Shown piece after piece: positions 7,352 through 16,510 of a stretch of 64,000 nucleotides of DNA. The stretch's first letter is position 1. Every line of letters starts with the position of its first letter. Origin of the DNA: Halorubrum sp. GN11_10-6_MGM (lineage in GTDB: Archaea > Halobacteriota > Halobacteria > Halobacteriales > Haloferacaceae); the NCBI RefSeq assembly GCF_005435165.1, contig NZ_SGUC01000003.1, forward strand, positions 1 to 64,000. The letters are read 5' to 3'. The position numbers and the translations under genes were made by a program. The notes under the pieces were generated by a model that was not told the origin of the DNA, did no database searches, and was given only the letters and a program-made list of their open reading frames with translations.

Positions 7352-8656
7352 GTGAAGCGAACCAACACGTTCGCGGTCAGACCGCTTACCGATGCCGACG
7401 AGCGACTGCTCCGCGAACTGTTGGACGCCTCCGCCAGTCTCTGGAACGAACTCACCTACGAGCGTCGCCAGCAGTTCTTCGACGGCGAGTCTGTGTGGGA
7501 CACTGCGGACTACCGGAAACAGTACATCGGCGTTCTCGGCTCTGCCACCGCTCAACAGATCATCCGCAAAAGCAACTCTGCGTGGAAGTCCTTCTTCGCA
7601 CTCCGCAAAGACGGCGAAGAATCATCACCGCCTAGCTACTGGGGGAACGAAGAAGGCGGACGTGAACTCCGGACGTTCGTTCGAAACGACCAATATACAC
7701 TGGAAGTTGGTGAACGGAGTCGAGTCGAAATCCCGGTCGGACAAGACCTCAAAAGAAAGTACGACCTCGGTTACCACGAACGTCTCCGACTTGAAGTCGC
7801 TGGCGACCCCAAATGGGACGGAAAACAAGGTCGGTTAGAGATCCAGTACGACGACGTGAGTGACACGTTCAGGGCCTTTCAGCCTGTCACTGTGCCCGAT
7901 TTTCGACAGGACTCACCACTAGCCTCCCACAAGGCTGCTCTGGACGTGGGCGCGAATAACCTCATCGCCTGTACCACGACGACCAGCCAGCAGTACCTCT
8001 ACGAAGGGCGTGAGCTGTTTACCGACTTTCGTGAGACGACCGAAGAAATCGCTCGTCTTCAGTCCGAACTCCGCGAGGGCCGGCACAGCAGCCAGCGGAT
8101 TCGTCGCCTCTATCGCAAGCGGACACGACGGCGCGACCACGCACAGAACACGCTCGCCCGCGACTTGATGGAACGACTGTATGTCGAGGGTGTTGCCACA
8201 GTATACGTGGGCGACCTCAGCGACGTGCTCTCGACGCACTGGTCGCCGGAGGTCAACGAGAAGACGCATCAGTTCTGGGCGTTCCGGTCGTTCATCAACC
8301 GTCTGGCGACGACAGCCGAAGAGTACGGCATTTCGGTAGAAGTTCGGTCGGAAGCGTTTACGACGGCAACATGTATTGAGTGCGGTGAGCGATTCGAGAC
8401 GGAACGGCGTGGCGACATGTTCCGGTGTTCCTGCGGACACGAGGGTCACGCAGATCTCGACGCCTCGCGGACGTTCCTCGAACAAGAGACTGGCACTACA
8501 TTCGAAACGGGGTCGATGGCACGACCCGTGCGCCTCAAGTGGGACGACCACCGTTGGTCGGAGCTATCACACTCTCCCGAGAGGGCCGGTCCCAACGAGG
8601 AGCGTACAAACCAGAGTACCGGCGACGGGAAACTTGCCTCTGCGGGAACGGTATAG
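7352..8656 (+). CDS. tnpB: TnpB, RNA-guided nuclease-like protein of element 2
   Basis: This 434-residue TnpB homologue shares the layout of the copy at 2622. It has RuvC motifs [20 protein letters not shown] and [13 protein letters not shown], and zinc-ribbon cysteines CIEC and CSC. Again Gly-Asp replaces Glu-Asp in the second RuvC motif. The reading frame is open further upstream (to 7271), but that would overlap the divergent 47-aa gene and its promoter. By alignment with element 1, the GTG at 7352 (KRTNTF) is the likely start, with the ATG at 7340 as alternative. Confidence 0.88.
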   Translation: MKRTNTFAVRPLTDADERLLRELLDASASLWNELTYERRQQFFDGESVWDTADYRKQYIGVLGSATAQQIIRKSNSAWKSFFALRKDGEESSPPSYWGNEEGGRELRTFVRNDQYTLEVGERSRVEIPVGQDLKRKYDLGYHERLRLEVAGDPKWDGKQGRLEIQYDDVSDTFRAFQPVTVPDFRQDSPLASHKAALDVGANNLIACTTTTSQQYLYEGRELFTDFRETTEEIARLQSELREGRHSSQRIRRLYRKRTRRRDHAQNTLARDLMERLYVEGVATVYVGDLSDVLSTHWSPEVNEKTHQFWAFRSFINRLATTAEEYGISVEVRSEAFTTATCIECGERFETERRGDMFRCSCGHEGHADLDASRTFLEQETGTTFETGSMARPVRLKWDDHRWSELSHSPERAGPNEERTNQSTGDGKLASAGTV

Positions 8657-8710
8657 CCAACATCCCCCACCAGAGGAATCCCATCCCTGAAGGGGTGGGA
8701 GGATGTCAAC
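8575..8710 (+). ncRNA. Probable omega-RNA scaffold of element 2
   Basis: This stretch is the counterpart of 3838-3972: the blocks CTCTCCCGAGAGGGC, GTACCGGCGACGGGAAACTT and ACGGTATAGCCAAC are shared almost unchanged, while the terminal hairpin differs in sequence but keeps its pairing. The guide would begin just past the element, GAAACCCGATCG. Expression is not shown. Confidence 0.5.
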
Positions 8711-8797
8711 GAAACCCGATCGATCGTTCACCGTTAGATTCGATTTCGAAGAACCTCCCACCGATCTTAAGCCGACGCTTCGCGTACCCCCGCGTTG

Positions 8798-11032
8798 ATG
8801 GGTACGCTCAACGAGCTGTTCGACCCGGACCGGGTCGCCGTCGTCGGTGCGACCGCCCGCGAGGGTGCCGTCGGCCGCGCCGTCACGTCGAATCTCCTCG
8901 ACGACTTCGACGGCGACACGGTCCCCGTCAACCCGAACTACGACGAGGTACTCGGTATCCCGTGCGTCGACGACGTCGCCGACGCGGACGCGGACGTCGC
9001 CGTCGTCGTCGTCCCGCCCTCGATCGTGTTGGACGCTATCGAGGCGTGCGGCGAGGCGGGGGTCCGCAACGTGGTCGTGATCACTGCCGGGTTCGGCGAG
9101 ACGGGGGAGGACGGAGCGGCGAGGGAGCGTCGCCTCGCGGAGCTAGCCGACGAGTACGATCTCAACCTCGTCGGCCCCAACAGCTTAGGGATCATGTCGA
9201 CGCCCTCGGGGATGAACGCGACGTTCGGCCCCGAGAACGCGCTCCCCGGTGGGCTCTCCTTCATGAGCCAGTCCGGGGCGTTCGTCACCGCGGTCCTCGA
9301 CTGGGCCAACGACAACGGGATCGGCTTCAAGGACGTCGTCTCGCTCGGCAACAAGGCCGTCTTAGACGAGACGGACTTCGTCGACCACTGGGGGTCGGAC
9401 GAGGAGACGGACGTGATAATCGGCTACCTCGAAGGGATCGAGGACGGCCGCGAGTTCATCGAGACCGCCCGCGAGACGACGGAAGACACCCCTATCGTCG
9501 CGGTGAAGTCCGGACGGACGAGCGCCGGCGCACAGGCGGCCTCCTCGCACACCGGCACGCTCGCCGGCTCCGATAAGGCGTACGAGGCCGGCCTCGATCA
9601 GGCGGGGGTCATCCGCGCGGAGTCGGTCGACGAGCTGTTCGACGCCGCGGGCATCCTCGGGAGCCAGCCCCTGCCCGACACCGACAACGTCGCCATCGTC
9701 ACCAACGCCGGCGGCCCGGGCGTGATGGCGACCGACGCGGTCGGCGACGCCGACCTCGACATGGCGTCGTTCACGAGCGGGACGAGCGACCGGCTCGCCG
9801 CGTCGATGCCCGACGAGGCGAACATCCACAACCCGGTCGACGTGATCGGCGACGCCGACGTGGAGCGGTTCCGCGAGGCGTTGGAGATCACCGTCGAAGA
9901 CGACAACGTCGGCGCCGCCCTCGTGCTGGCCGCGCCGACCGCGACGATCGACTTCGGCGACCTCGCGGACGCGATCGAGGCGGTCAGCGAGGAGATGGAC
10001 GCGCCCGTCGCCGCCTGTCTGATGGGCGGCGACCGCACCCGCGAGCCGAAACAGCAGCTCCAGGCGCGGGGAATCCCCTGTTACTTCGACCCGGCCCGCG
10101 CGATCGACAGCCTCGCGACGCTCGCGCGCTACCGCGACATCAGGGACCGGGAGTACGCCGACCCGATGTCGTTCGACGTCGATCGCGAGCGCGCCGCCGA
10201 GATCCTCGCCACGGTGCGCGACCGCGACGACAACCGGCTCGGCGTCGAGGCGATGGAGCTGCTCGACGCGTACGGTATCCCCACGCCGGATGGCGAGATC
10301 GTCGACTCCCCCGAGCGCGCCCGCGAGGTCGCCGAGGGCGTCGACGGCGACGTGGTGATGAAGATCGTCTCGCCGGACATCCTCCACAAGTCCGACATCG
10401 GCGGCGTCGCGGTCGGCGTCGCGGACGACGACGTGGCCGACACCTACGAGGACCTGATCACCCGCGCGCGCAACTACCAGCCGGACGCGACCGTCCTCGG
10501 CGTTCAGGTTCAGGAGATGGTCGACTTAGACGACGGCGTCGAGACGATCGTCGGGATGAACCGCGACCCGCAGTTCGGCCCGCTGCTGATGTTCGGGCTG
10601 GGGGGGATCTTCGTGGAAGTGATGGAGGACACCACCTTCCGCGTCGCGCCCGTCTCGGAGCCCGAAGCGCGGGAGATGACCGAGGAGATCCAGTCGGCGC
10701 CCCTGCTCCGGGGCGCCCGCGGCCGCGACCCGGTCGACGTCGACGCCGTGATCGAGACGATCGGCCGGCTCTCGCAGCTGGTCACCGACTTCCCGGCGAT
10801 CTTGGAACTCGACATTAACCCCCTCGTCGCACTGCCCGACGACGACGGCGGCACGAACGCCGCCGCCGTCGACGTGAGACTCACCGTCGATCCGGAAGCG
10901 CTCGCCGCGCCGGACACCGACGCGGAGGCCCCTGATTCGGCCGAATCTGTCGCGGAGACCCCTGATTTGGCCGAAGCCGACCCGGAGACCGACTCGACGC
11001 CGCTCGACGCGGAGGAACCCACCAATGACTGA
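8798..11032 (+). CDS. ADP-forming acetate/acyl-CoA ligase, alpha-beta fusion
   Basis: The 744-residue protein joins both subunits of ADP-forming acyl-CoA synthetase. The alpha part comes first: CoA-binding fold (DPDRVAVVGATAREGAVG) and a ligase-CoA domain with the phosphorylated-His context SSHTGTLAGSD around residue 251. The beta part with its ATP-grasp fold follows from about residue 460 (LLDAYGIPTPDGEIV, VMKIVSPDILHKSDIGGVAV). It converts acyl-CoA, ADP and phosphate to acid, CoA and ATP. The C-terminal 40 residues are an acidic repeat-like tail (ETPDLAEADPET). The ATG at 8798 follows a TTG at 8795. It overlaps the next gene by eight bases. Confidence 0.9.
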   Translation: MGTLNELFDPDRVAVVGATAREGAVGRAVTSNLLDDFDGDTVPVNPNYDEVLGIPCVDDVADADADVAVVVVPPSIVLDAIEACGEAGVRNVVVITAGFGETGEDGAARERRLAELADEYDLNLVGPNSLGIMSTPSGMNATFGPENALPGGLSFMSQSGAFVTAVLDWANDNGIGFKDVVSLGNKAVLDETDFVDHWGSDEETDVIIGYLEGIEDGREFIETARETTEDTPIVAVKSGRTSAGAQAASSHTGTLAGSDKAYEAGLDQAGVIRAESVDELFDAAGILGSQPLPDTDNVAIVTNAGGPGVMATDAVGDADLDMASFTSGTSDRLAASMPDEANIHNPVDVIGDADVERFREALEITVEDDNVGAALVLAAPTATIDFGDLADAIEAVSEEMDAPVAACLMGGDRTREPKQQLQARGIPCYFDPARAIDSLATLARYRDIRDREYADPMSFDVDRERAAEILATVRDRDDNRLGVEAMELLDAYGIPTPDGEIVDSPERAREVAEGVDGDVVMKIVSPDILHKSDIGGVAVGVADDDVADTYEDLITRARNYQPDATVLGVQVQEMVDLDDGVETIVGMNRDPQFGPLLMFGLGGIFVEVMEDTTFRVAPVSEPEAREMTEEIQSAPLLRGARGRDPVDVDAVIETIGRLSQLVTDFPAILELDINPLVALPDDDGGTNAAAVDVRLTVDPEALAAPDTDAEAPDSAESVAETPDLAEADPETDSTPLDAEEPTND

Positions 11033-12086
11033 CACACCCACCACACTCGTCACCGCGACCGGAGACAGCGCCGGAAAGACAGCGATCACCGTCGCCTTAG
11101 CGCGGCTCGCCGCCGAGCGCGACCGCAGCGTCGGCTACATGAAGCCGAAGGGCACTCGGCTCCAGTCGAACGTCGGGAAGACGCTCGATCAGGACCCCAT
11201 GCTCGCCCGCGAGGTCCTCGGCATCGACGCCGAGATGCACCAGATGGAGCCCGTCGTCTACTCGCCGACGTTCGTCGAGGGGGCGGTCCGCGGCACCGAG
11301 GACCCCGAGGCGCTGCGCGACCGAATCCGCGAGGAGTACGAGGCGCTCGCGGCCGACCGCGACCGGATGTTCGTTGAGGGCGGCGGCACGTGGACCACCG
11401 GCGGCGTCGTCGACCTCACCGACGTCGACGTGGCCGAGCTGCTCGACGCCCGGGTCGTCCTCGTCGCCGAGTACGGCTCGCCGAACGACCTCGACGAGGT
11501 GTTGGCGGCCGCCGACGCGTTCGGCGACCGCCTCGCCGGCGTCGTCTTCAACAAGGTGTCCGACGACGCCTTCGAGTCGCTCGACCAGGACGGAATTCCG
11601 TTCCTCGAATCGCGAGGGATCACCGTCTTCGGCGCGATCCCCCACGAGAAGGAGCTGGCCGGCGTCACGGTCGGCGAGCTCGCCGACGAGCTCGGCGCCG
11701 AGCTGCTCACCGACGCGCCGACCGACGCGTTCGTCGAGCGCTTCCTCGTCGGCGCGATGGGCGGCGACGAGGCGCTGCGCTACTTCCGTCGCGCGCGCGA
11801 CGCCGCCGTCATCACCGGCGGCGACCGCGCGGACGTCCAGACCGCCGCGCTCGACGCCTCCGGCGTGGCCTGTCTCGTCCTCACCGGCGGCCACCGTCCC
11901 TCGGGCGCGGTGTTGGGCAAGGCCGCGGACGCCGGCAAGCCCGTCCTCGCCGTGAACACCGACACGGTCACCGCCATCGACCGCGCCGAGGAGGTCGTCC
12001 GCGGCGGCCGCACGCGAGACGTCCGGACCGTCGACCGGATGGCGGAGCTGCTCGGCGACAACGTCGACGTCGACGCGCTCGTCTGA
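11025..12086 (+). CDS. Phosphotransacetylase-like P-loop/DRTGG protein
   Basis: The 353-residue protein has an N-terminal BioD-like P-loop domain (TATGDSAGKTAITVALARLA, then VEGGGTWTTGGVVDLTDVD) and a C-terminal DRTGG-like domain (DAAVITGGDRADVQTAALDA, VACLVLTGGHRPSGAVLGKA). This two-domain part is the N-terminal portion of some large phosphotransacetylases, here without the catalytic PTA domain. Start and stop overlap with the acyl-CoA synthetase gene shows translational coupling. It probably regulates or assists acetyl-CoA/acetate conversion; the exact activity is unknown. Confidence 0.82.
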   Translation: MTDTPTTLVTATGDSAGKTAITVALARLAAERDRSVGYMKPKGTRLQSNVGKTLDQDPMLAREVLGIDAEMHQMEPVVYSPTFVEGAVRGTEDPEALRDRIREEYEALAADRDRMFVEGGGTWTTGGVVDLTDVDVAELLDARVVLVAEYGSPNDLDEVLAAADAFGDRLAGVVFNKVSDDAFESLDQDGIPFLESRGITVFGAIPHEKELAGVTVGELADELGAELLTDAPTDAFVERFLVGAMGGDEALRYFRRARDAAVITGGDRADVQTAALDASGVACLVLTGGHRPSGAVLGKAADAGKPVLAVNTDTVTAIDRAEEVVRGGRTRDVRTVDRMAELLGDNVDVDALV

Positions 12087-12204
12087 GTCGGGCGGCGGTT
12101 CCGCTGTCCCGCGCCCGGTCGCCGTCCGGTTCGCGGTCCGACTCACCCCCGCGATCCGTGACCGTCTGACGTACTGTTTTTACGGTGGACATCATACCCC
12201 ACCC

Positions 12205-13248
12205 ATGACCAGTCTCTCGGAGGCGTACGGTGGACGGGGGCGCTCCGGGGTCGACCCGCGTCGGCTGTACCTCGGTGTGGGATCGTTCGCCGCGGGGGCG
12301 CTGCTCCTCGTCGCGGGCATCCTCGCGGCGGCAGAGGTTGCGGTGCCGGCGGGGTACAGCTCCGGCGCAGCCCGAGAACTCGGCGGAACCCTCGGCGGAA
12401 TCGGCGTCCCGCTCGTGTTGCTCGGCGTGATGGCCGTCCTCCCCGCCGACCGCAACACGTACGCCGCGGCGATCGTCGGCGCGGTCGTCATGTGCCTCGG
12501 CGTGGCGTTTTTCACGTACGCGTACCCCGAGCGGTGGGTCGGCGGGCCGCGGCCCGACCTCCCGAACCTCACCCTCCACACCGCGGGCATCTACTTCCTC
12601 GGTGCCGCGACGACGCTGTGGAGCGTGTTCGTCGGCGTCGCCAACCTCAAGATCCGAAACGACCCCGGCGGCACCGTCTCGATGGAGGTGACCCACAAGG
12701 GGGAGACGAAGGTCGTCGAGGTCCCCCGCGACCAGCTGAGCGGTCCCGGCGGTATCGGCCTCCTCGGCGGGACCCCCGACGGAGAGGTCGAGACGCAGAC
12801 CAACCGCCCCGGCGCCGACGGCTCCGCGGCGCGAAGCGGCTCGTCTGCGTCGGGAGACCGGGGCGGTGGGTCGTCGGGGGCCGAGGCGTCCGGCCCCGCG
12901 GACCTCCAGTCGAACGGCGCGGGGCAGTCGGGCACGGGGCAGTCGGGTGCGGGCGACCGCTCAGTCCCCGGAACGCCCGGCGTGAGCGACGGCGGCAGCG
13001 CCGAGAGCGACATCACCTCGCCGCTCGACGACGCGGGGCCGGACGAGGGTCCGGCGTCCCCGTCGACCCCGGAGTCCGCTCCCTCGCCCGGCTCCGCCGC
13101 CGCGCGCGACGGCCCCGGAGACACCTACTGCGGCAACTGCGCGAAGTTCGACTACGTCCGGACGGACGACGGAATGCGCCCCTACTGCGCCCACTACGAC
13201 GAGCTGATGGACGACATGGAGGCGTGCGACTCCTGGACGCCGCGGTAG
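12205..13248 (+). CDS. Membrane protein with C-terminal cysteine motif (DUF7139-like)
   Basis: The 347-residue protein begins with four predicted membrane helices (about residues 22-45, 62-80, 88-108 and 128-148). A soluble stretch (VSMEVTHKGETKVVEVPR) follows, then a long Ser/Gly/Pro/Asp-rich linker (about 195-300) and a small C-terminal domain YCGNCAKFDY...PYCAHY...CDSW that looks metal-binding. The linker contains short repeats such as GQSGTGQSGAGD. The family is common in haloarchaea but has no known function. The sequence TGTTTTTACGG at about 12174-12184 could be its TATA element. Confidence 0.75.
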   Translation: MTSLSEAYGGRGRSGVDPRRLYLGVGSFAAGALLLVAGILAAAEVAVPAGYSSGAARELGGTLGGIGVPLVLLGVMAVLPADRNTYAAAIVGAVVMCLGVAFFTYAYPERWVGGPRPDLPNLTLHTAGIYFLGAATTLWSVFVGVANLKIRNDPGGTVSMEVTHKGETKVVEVPRDQLSGPGGIGLLGGTPDGEVETQTNRPGADGSAARSGSSASGDRGGGSSGAEASGPADLQSNGAGQSGTGQSGAGDRSVPGTPGVSDGGSAESDITSPLDDAGPDEGPASPSTPESAPSPGSAAARDGPGDTYCGNCAKFDYVRTDDGMRPYCAHYDELMDDMEACDSWTPR

Positions 13249-13270
13249 GCGGTCGGTTTCTCTCGCCCTC

Positions 13271-14380
13271 TCACACCGGCTCCGCCGACGGAAGCTGCGA
13301 CTCGGCGACCGCGAACGCGAGCGTGCTCAACACGCCGATGAGCGTCCCTGCCGCGAGTGCCATCGCCAGCTCCGAGAGCCCGAGCGCCGTCACCCCGGGA
13401 GCGTCCGGGAGGAAGAAGCCGGAGACCGCGAACAGCACGACGGCGATGGAGACCACGTAGAAGGGGGCGTTGAGGTAGCGCCACCGGAACCGACCGGCGA
13501 GGTACTCGTCGGTTATCTGCCCGAGACTGGAGGTGACGCCCGCGACGCCGAGCCACTGGACGAACCCGTGGACGAACGCGGCGAGCGCGGTGCCGGCGGC
13601 GAGCGGACTCCCCTGTGCGCTCCGGACGACGTCGACGGTGTCGACGCCCTGAACGCCGCCCACCACGACCAAGGCGAGCGCGACGACGTAGGTGACGAGC
13701 GTCACGCGGCCGGTGTAGAGGACGTTGCGAACGGTCTCGGCGGTCCCGTCGACGGTGTCTTCCAGTCCCAGCCCGCGGAACAGCGAGTAGAGCCCGACGA
13801 CGCCCGAGAGGATACCCAACACGGCCGCGCCCGCGACGTCGAAGAGGTTCGCGACGACGACGAGGGGATAGATCAACAGGAGGACGCCGAGCGGGATGAG
13901 GATCGTGCCGCGGGTCTCCGGGTCGGCGAGGACCTGCTTGATGGTGTAGTAGAGCGACTCGAGGTCCTGTGCCTGCCGGACGACGACGCGCCGCATCCCG
14001 TCGATCGGCATCCGCGACCGGATCACGGGGAGGACGGACTCGTCTTGGGCGCCGTCGGTGATCACGACGGCAGACACCTCCTCGCCCGTCGACAGCTCGG
14101 CGAGCACGCGGTCGACCTCCTGACCGACCGCGCGGTTCGCCTTCACGTCGGCGCCGTCGACGCCGGTGACGGCCGCGACCTCGACCTCCTCGCCGCCGGC
14201 GGCCAGCTCGTCGTGGACGTTGACGCCCTGAAAGAGGACGTTGACGTCGGAGTCCTCGGGGTCGGCGGTCGCGAGCGCGACCGCGGCCTCGGTGACGTCG
14301 TCGGCGCCGATGACGGGGGTGGGGATCCCCGTCTTGCGGCCGAGGTCGTCGTCGAGGTCGACACAGAGGACGAGCAGCAT
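13271..14380 (-). CDS. DUF373 family membrane protein
   Basis: The 369-residue protein has a soluble N-terminal half with conserved acidic starts (MLLVLCVDLDDDLGRKTGIP, VVITDGAQDESVLPVIRSRM) and a C-terminal half with about six membrane helices (GTILIPLGVLLLIYPLVVVA onward). This matches the archaeal DUF373 family, of unknown function. It is convergent with the gene at 12205 and lies upstream of no clear partner. Confidence 0.85.
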   Translation of the reverse strand: MLLVLCVDLDDDLGRKTGIPTPVIGADDVTEAAVALATADPEDSDVNVLFQGVNVHDELAAGGEEVEVAAVTGVDGADVKANRAVGQEVDRVLAELSTGEEVSAVVITDGAQDESVLPVIRSRMPIDGMRRVVVRQAQDLESLYYTIKQVLADPETRGTILIPLGVLLLIYPLVVVANLFDVAGAAVLGILSGVVGLYSLFRGLGLEDTVDGTAETVRNVLYTGRVTLVTYVVALALVVVGGVQGVDTVDVVRSAQGSPLAAGTALAAFVHGFVQWLGVAGVTSSLGQITDEYLAGRFRWRYLNAPFYVVSIAVVLFAVSGFFLPDAPGVTALGLSELAMALAAGTLIGVLSTLAFAVAESQLPSAEPV

Positions 14381-14463
14381 CGTTCGAGGCTACGCGAGGG
14401 GGCGGCATATGTTTTCGGCTCGGGTCACGCTCCGCGAACCCGGCGACTGCGCGGCCACGCCCG

Positions 14464-15186
14464 TCAGTTCTCCCCGTCCGGCTCGTGTTCGATCCCGTTC
14501 ATCATCAGTCGGACGTTCTCCCCGTCGCTGAACGCGACCGGGTACGCCGCCAGCGGGAGGACGAAGTCGTCCTCGACGCCGACCGGCTCGCCGATGTGAA
14601 GCTCCAGCTCGGTGGTCACGCCCGTTCCCTCGATCTCCGCGTCGGCCGTGTACACGACGACCGCGGCGTCGGAGCCGAGGACGCTCGTCGAGTACTCCGA
14701 GCCGCGTTCGAGGTCTCCGACGCCCTCGAAGCGGCTCAGGATAAGCTCGGCGCGCTCGCGGGTGCTGAAATCGTCGATCGGGTTGAGCGCCTCCCCGAGA
14801 ACCTCGATCTGCGGGGTGGTCACCGCGGCGAAGACGGCGGCTTGGTAGCGCTCTCCGAACAGCTCGACGGCCTTGTCGTACTCGGCGACGGTGTTCGTCA
14901 CCTGGACTTCTTGGGTCTGTCCGGCGGCCTCGACCTCCCGAGAGATCGTCTCCTCGCTCACGTCGTTGAGCTCGTACCCGGTCTCGGAGAGGGTCGCGTC
15001 GGCCACCGTCGCGCTCCCGGCCGTGAACTCCGCGGGTTCGTCGCCGGTGACGACGTCGAGCGCGGTACACCCGGCGAGGCTCGCGAGGCCGACCGCGCCG
15101 CCGACCGCGAGCGCCCCGCGACGGGTGATGGCGTCGCTCGCGTCGCTGTTCTCGGCGTCGTCCTCGGCGGTCGGGTCTCGGTTCAT
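14464..15186 (-). CDS. Tat-type lipoprotein, DUF6517-like
   Basis: The 240-residue protein has a twin-arginine signal with lipobox, TRRGALAVGGAVGLASLAGC, so it is expected to be exported folded and lipid-anchored on the cell surface. The mature part has no catalytic motif that I recognise; it resembles DUF6517 proteins of haloarchaea. The ATG at 15186 (MNRDPTAEDD) is preferred over an in-frame TTG nine bases upstream. Confidence 0.75.
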   Translation of the reverse strand: MNRDPTAEDDAENSDASDAITRRGALAVGGAVGLASLAGCTALDVVTGDEPAEFTAGSATVADATLSETGYELNDVSEETISREVEAAGQTQEVQVTNTVAEYDKAVELFGERYQAAVFAAVTTPQIEVLGEALNPIDDFSTRERAELILSRFEGVGDLERGSEYSTSVLGSDAAVVVYTADAEIEGTGVTTELELHIGEPVGVEDDFVLPLAAYPVAFSDGENVRLMMNGIEHEPDGEN

Positions 15187-15353
15187 GGCCGTCAATGACG
15201 ACGGCCGGGGTACATACTTTGTGTTCGAGCCGGTCGCTCCCGCCCGTCCCGATCCCCGGCTCCCCCTCGGCCGAACGAGGGCCGTGCCAACCGCTCTCGC
15301 CCGACTCCGCGCTTCGCACGCTTTTTCACCTCGCGGCCGGTAGAGGGGTGTAG

Positions 15354-16352
15354 ATGATCTCCAAGGGCTGCGAACAGTGCGCCAAGGGCGGGAAGATGGT
15401 GCTTTTCGTCTACGGCTACTGCGACCAGCGGGACTGCTTCTACTGCCCCCTCGGAGAGAACCGGAAGAACGTCACCGACGTGTACGCCAACGAGCGGAAA
15501 GTCGAGTCCGACGAGGACGTGATTCAGGAGGCCAAGCGCATGAGCGCGCTCGGCACCTCGATCACCGGCGGCGAACCGCAGGAGGCGATGGCGAAGACGA
15601 CTCGGTACCTCGAACTGCTGAAAGACGAGTTCGGCGAGGACCACCACACCCACCTCTACACCGGGATCACGGGCGGCCGCGAGAACATGCGCCGCCTCTC
15701 GGAGGCGGGGCTCGACGAGATCCGCTTCCACCCGCCCGTAGAGCTGTGGGGCGACATGCACGGCACCGAGTGGGAAGAGATTCTGTACATCGCCCGCGAG
15801 GAGGGGCTCACGCCGGCCTTCGAGATCCCCGGCATCCGCGCGGAGCCGGAGTTCCTGGAGTTCTTAGACGAGGGCGCGGCCGAGTTCTGTAACATCAACG
15901 AGTTCGAGATGTCCGACGGGAACTACCGTCGGATGCAAGAGGAGGGGTTCGAGCTTCAGGAGGGCCACATGTCCGCCGTCGAGGGGTCGAAAGACGACGC
16001 CATCCTCGAAGAGATGGCGGGCCACGAGAAGGTGTACTTCTGTACGTCCGTGTTCAAAGACGCCGCCCAACACCGGAACCGCCTGAAGCGGATGGCGAAG
16101 AACATCCGCCGGGAGTTCGACGAGGTGACCGACGACGGAACCTTAGTCTACGGGAAGGCGTTCGCCGACCCCGAGCGCTTCGAGGCGCTCGGCGTTCCCG
16201 AGGAGTTCTACACGGTCAAGTCGGACCACGTCGAGGTCGCGTGGTGGCTCCTCGAAGAGATGGTCGAGGACGGCGACCTAGCGGAGGGCGAGATCGTCGA
16301 GCAGTACCCCACCGTCGACGGCACCGTCGTCGAGCGCACGCCGGTGGCCTGA
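15354..16352 (+). CDS. Radical SAM protein with CX4CX2C cluster motif
   Basis: The 332-residue protein starts with two extra cysteines (GCEQC, residues 6 and 9) and then GYCDQRDCFYCPLGENR, where Cys23, Cys28 and Cys31 form a CX4CX2C motif instead of the usual CX3CX2C. The SAM-binding pattern follows: ITGGEPQEA (GGE motif at about 75), then TGITGGRENMRRLSEAGLDEIRFHPP. It is a stand-alone gene with a start just after TAGAGGGGTGTAG. The reaction is unknown. Homologues are common in haloarchaea under the plain name radical SAM protein. Confidence 0.87.
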   Translation: MISKGCEQCAKGGKMVLFVYGYCDQRDCFYCPLGENRKNVTDVYANERKVESDEDVIQEAKRMSALGTSITGGEPQEAMAKTTRYLELLKDEFGEDHHTHLYTGITGGRENMRRLSEAGLDEIRFHPPVELWGDMHGTEWEEILYIAREEGLTPAFEIPGIRAEPEFLEFLDEGAAEFCNINEFEMSDGNYRRMQEEGFELQEGHMSAVEGSKDDAILEEMAGHEKVYFCTSVFKDAAQHRNRLKRMAKNIRREFDEVTDDGTLVYGKAFADPERFEALGVPEEFYTVKSDHVEVAWWLLEEMVEDGDLAEGEIVEQYPTVDGTVVERTPVA

Positions 16353-16423
16353 GTCGGTCGCGTTCGGTTCGCTTAGCCGTCCGCTCGCTTATCGTTTGAA
16401 TCGCTAGCTCCGGCGACAGCACG

Positions 16424-16510
16424 CGCGAGGGAGTCGGCGGGAGCGGAACTCTCGCTTGAAACCGGACTCGTCGGACGAGTCCGGGGCGGTGCGGGGCGTG
16501 ATTCGGCGGT
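16424..16510 (-). repeat. Dispersed repeat, fragment A
   Basis: CACGCGCGAGGGAGTCGGCGG at the left and GGCGGTGCGGGGCGTGATTC at the right match segments of the longer copy at 60568-60748, with the middle replaced. It appears to be a degenerate copy in the same orientation as that one. Confidence 0.4.
16463..16483. repeat. Perfect 9-bp inverted repeat (hairpin)
   Basis: CGGACTCGT and ACGAGTCCG are exact reverse complements around a CGG loop. It lies inside the repeat fragment between convergent-free genes and could fold as RNA or cruciform. Confidence 0.5.

Larger units (their letters stand above)
7090..8710 (+). mobile_element. IS200/IS605-type (IS1341-group) element 2, tnpB only
   Basis: The layout repeats element 1: a left-end hairpin CCCACCTCTTCAGGATGGG (7106-7124), a divergent 47-aa gene, tnpB, and a right-end hairpin CCCATCCCTGAAGGGGTGGG (8681-8700) followed by AGGATGTCAA. 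It lies directly behind the stop codon of the PAS kinase and does not damage it. It has no tnpA. The protein products of the two elements are clearly homologous but diverged, so they are not a recent duplication. Confidence 0.8.

Noticed and set aside
2366-8710. Composite transposon formed by the two tnpB elements
   Set aside because: The elements lack tnpA, are diverged from each other, and the genes between them are ordinary regulators, so there is no sign of joint movement.
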